DNA from: an uncultured Macromonas sp.
GTDB lineage: Bacteria; Pseudomonadota; Gammaproteobacteria; Burkholderiales; Burkholderiaceae
NCBI GenBank assembly: GCA_946481585.1
Contig: CAMLOF010000153.1
Location: 1 to 7,170, forward strand
Reading direction: 5' to 3'
Length of the DNA: 7,170 bases
Part shown: positions 5,810-7,170 of the stretch, piece after piece
How positions within the stretch are numbered: the stretch's first letter is position 1
Layout: the number at the start of each line of letters is the position of its first letter
Position numbers and translations under genes: made by a program
The notes under the pieces: generated by a model
What the model was told of the DNA's origin: nothing
Seen by the model: only the letters and a program-made list of their open reading frames with translations
Database searches by the model: none

Positions 5810-7170
5810 TCAGGCAGCCAGCTGTGCGTGCATTTCCTGCACGGAGATGACCGGCAGGTTGTCCAGGTGCTTCATGCCCTCCACGGCAGCTTCCGCGCCG
5901 GAGATGGTCGTGAAGGTGGTCACGCGGTTGAGCAGCGACGACGTACGGATGTGGCGCGAATCGGCGATGGCGTTGCGACGCTCTTCCACCGTGTTGATGA
6001 CCATGGCGATTTCGCCGTTCTTGATCATGTCCACGATGTTGGGGCGGCCCTCAGTCACCTTGTTGACGGTTTCGCAAGGCACGCCAGCAGCGGTAATGGC
6101 CGCAGCCGAACCGCGTGTGGCGATCAGCTCGAAACCCATCGCAGCCAGTTCACGGGCCACGACCACAGCACGCGGCTTGTCCTGGTTCTTCACCGAGATG
6201 AAGATCTTGCGGACCGCGTCGGTAGCGCGGGGCAACTTGGTGCCGGCACCCAGCTGCGACTTGACGAAGGCTTCGCCAAAGGTCTTGCCCACGCCCATCA
6301 CCTCGCCGGTGGACTTCATCTCGGGGCCGAGGATGGTGTCCACACCAGGGAACTTCACGAAGGGGAACACCGCTTCCTTCACGCTGAAGTACGGCGGGGT
6401 GACTTCCTGAGTGATGCCTTGCTGTGCCAGCGTCTGGCCAGCCATGCAGCGCGCAGCTACCTTGGCCAGCTGGATGCCCGTGGCCTTGGAAACGAACGGC
6501 ACCGTGCGCGAAGCACGCGGGTTCACTTCCAGCACGAAGATGACGTCCTTCTTGACGCCGCCCTCTTCCACTTCCTGGATGGCGAACTGCACGTTCATCA
6601 GGCCGACCACGTTCAGCGCGTTGGCCATGGCCGCAGTCTGGCGCTTGAGCTCATCCACCGTGGCCTTGCCCAGGTAGTAAGGCGGCAGCGAGCAGGCGGA
6701 GTCACCCGAGTGCACGCCAGCCTGCTCGATGTGCTCCATCACGCCGCCGATCAGCACCTGGCCAGAGGCGTCGCGAATGCAGTCCACGTCGCACTCGATG
6801 GCATCGTTCAGGAAGCGGTCCAGCAGCACCGGCGAGTCGTTGCTCACCTTCACCGCTTCACGCATGTAGCGCTCCAGATCACGCTGCTCGTGCACGATCT
6901 CCATGGCACGGCCGCCCAGCACGTAGCTGGGGCGAACCACCAGCGGGTAACCCAGCTCGGCAGCCTTCTCGAGAGCTTCAGGTTCGGTGCGGGCCGTGGC
7001 GTTGGGCGGCTGACGCAGGCCCAGCTCGTGCAGCAGCTTCTGGAAGCGCTCGCGGTCTTCGGCAGCATCGATCATGTCGGGCGTGGTGCCGATGATGGGC
7101 ACGCCCTCGCGCTCCAGGCCCAGCGCCAGCTTCAGCGGCGTCTGGCCGCCGTACTGCACGATCACGCCGG
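5810..7170 (-). CDS. carB: Carbamoyl-phosphate synthase large subunit, C-terminal part (5' end outside window)
   Basis: CarB makes carbamoyl phosphate from bicarbonate, ammonia (supplied by the CarA glutaminase) and two ATP, for pyrimidine and arginine synthesis. The frame is open to the window edge and ends at TGA 5812-5810, giving about the last 450 residues. By comparison with the roughly 1070-residue family, about 620 residues are missing upstream. Present are the end of the linker ([14 protein letters not shown]) and the second ATP-grasp domain that phosphorylates carbamate. The latter has signature [15 protein letters not shown] (fragment residues 73-87), [18 protein letters not shown] (144-161), and metal-binding VLEVNPRA (211-218). 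The MGS-like allosteric domain (~310-440) includes [15 protein letters not shown], and the conserved end is SVQEMHAQ. No frameshift or missing motif was seen. greA follows 115 bases downstream. Confidence 0.99.
   Translation of the reverse strand, partial: GVIVQYGGQTPLKLALGLEREGVPIIGTTPDMIDAAEDRERFQKLLHELGLRQPPNATARTEPEALEKAAELGYPLVVRPSYVLGGRAMEIVHEQRDLERYMREAVKVSNDSPVLLDRFLNDAIECDVDCIRDASGQVLIGGVMEHIEQAGVHSGDSACSLPPYYLGKATVDELKRQTAAMANALNVVGLMNVQFAIQEVEEGGVKKDVIFVLEVNPRASRTVPFVSKATGIQLAKVAARCMAGQTLAQQGITQEVTPPYFSVKEAVFPFVKFPGVDTILGPEMKSTGEVMGVGKTFGEAFVKSQLGAGTKLPRATDAVRKIFISVKNQDKPRAVVVARELAAMGFELIATRGSAAAITAAGVPCETVNKVTEGRPNIVDMIKNGEIAMVINTVEERRNAIADSRHIRTSSLLNRVTTFTTISGAEAAVEGMKHLDNLPVISVQEMHAQLAA

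Noticed and set aside
5847..6677. Plus-strand open frames opposite carB
   Set aside because: They are antisense to a strongly conserved ATP-grasp/MGS region, and their composition (Ser, Thr, Ala, Met) is typical of shadow translation.
1..7170. Mobile elements, CRISPR, toxin-antitoxin, defence genes, tRNA/rRNA
   Set aside because: None of the reading frames or repeats show the relevant motifs. All six supported genes are chromosomal housekeeping or signalling genes.

Overview
The window looks like ordinary chromosomal DNA from a GC-rich betaproteobacterium. The CarB, GreA, FolD and FixJ-type protein sequences, and the order carB-greA-DUF4149, fit Burkholderiales and most likely Comamonadaceae (Acidovorax/Comamonas-like). 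That placement rests on memory of family sequences and gene order, not on a search. I see no transposase, integrase, phage gene, CRISPR array, tRNA or rRNA, and no obvious break in base composition apart from an AT-richer promoter region near 4560-4640.

Layout. On the plus strand, the window opens inside the 3' end of a FixJ/LuxR-type response regulator gene (to 296). It is followed after 18 bases by a complete folD (315-1175). folD converges, with a 7-base gap, on a very large minus-strand gene (1183-4452). That gene encodes a 1089-residue cytosolic protein with five PAS domains, a GGDEF domain and an EAL domain, both with intact catalytic motifs. A strong intrinsic terminator for folD lies inside the last ten codons of this opposing gene. 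Upstream of the c-di-GMP gene is a 304-base gene-free stretch with a candidate promoter, a possible structured leader, a cluster of small palindromes and the terminator of the next operon. The rest of the minus strand, read from the right edge leftwards, is carB (3' part only), greA and a small DUF4149 membrane protein gene, ending in a clear intrinsic terminator at 4723-4746.

How the genes relate. carB (pyrimidine/arginine precursor synthesis), greA (rescue of backtracked RNA polymerase) and the DUF4149 gene are co-directional. greA also seems to have its own promoter and a terminator-like leader hairpin, reminiscent of the E. coli greA leader. greA and the DUF4149 gene abut closely enough for translational coupling. 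The regulator and folD may be co-transcribed. The PAS-GGDEF-EAL gene appears to be its own transcription unit between two housekeeping blocks. It would sense an unknown cytoplasmic signal or signals and make or break cyclic di-GMP.

I looked for an undescribed system and did not find one. The most useful second-look items are the antisense-embedded folD terminator, the greA leader hairpin, the internal duplication among the PAS domains, and the palindrome and leader structures in the 4453-4756 gap.
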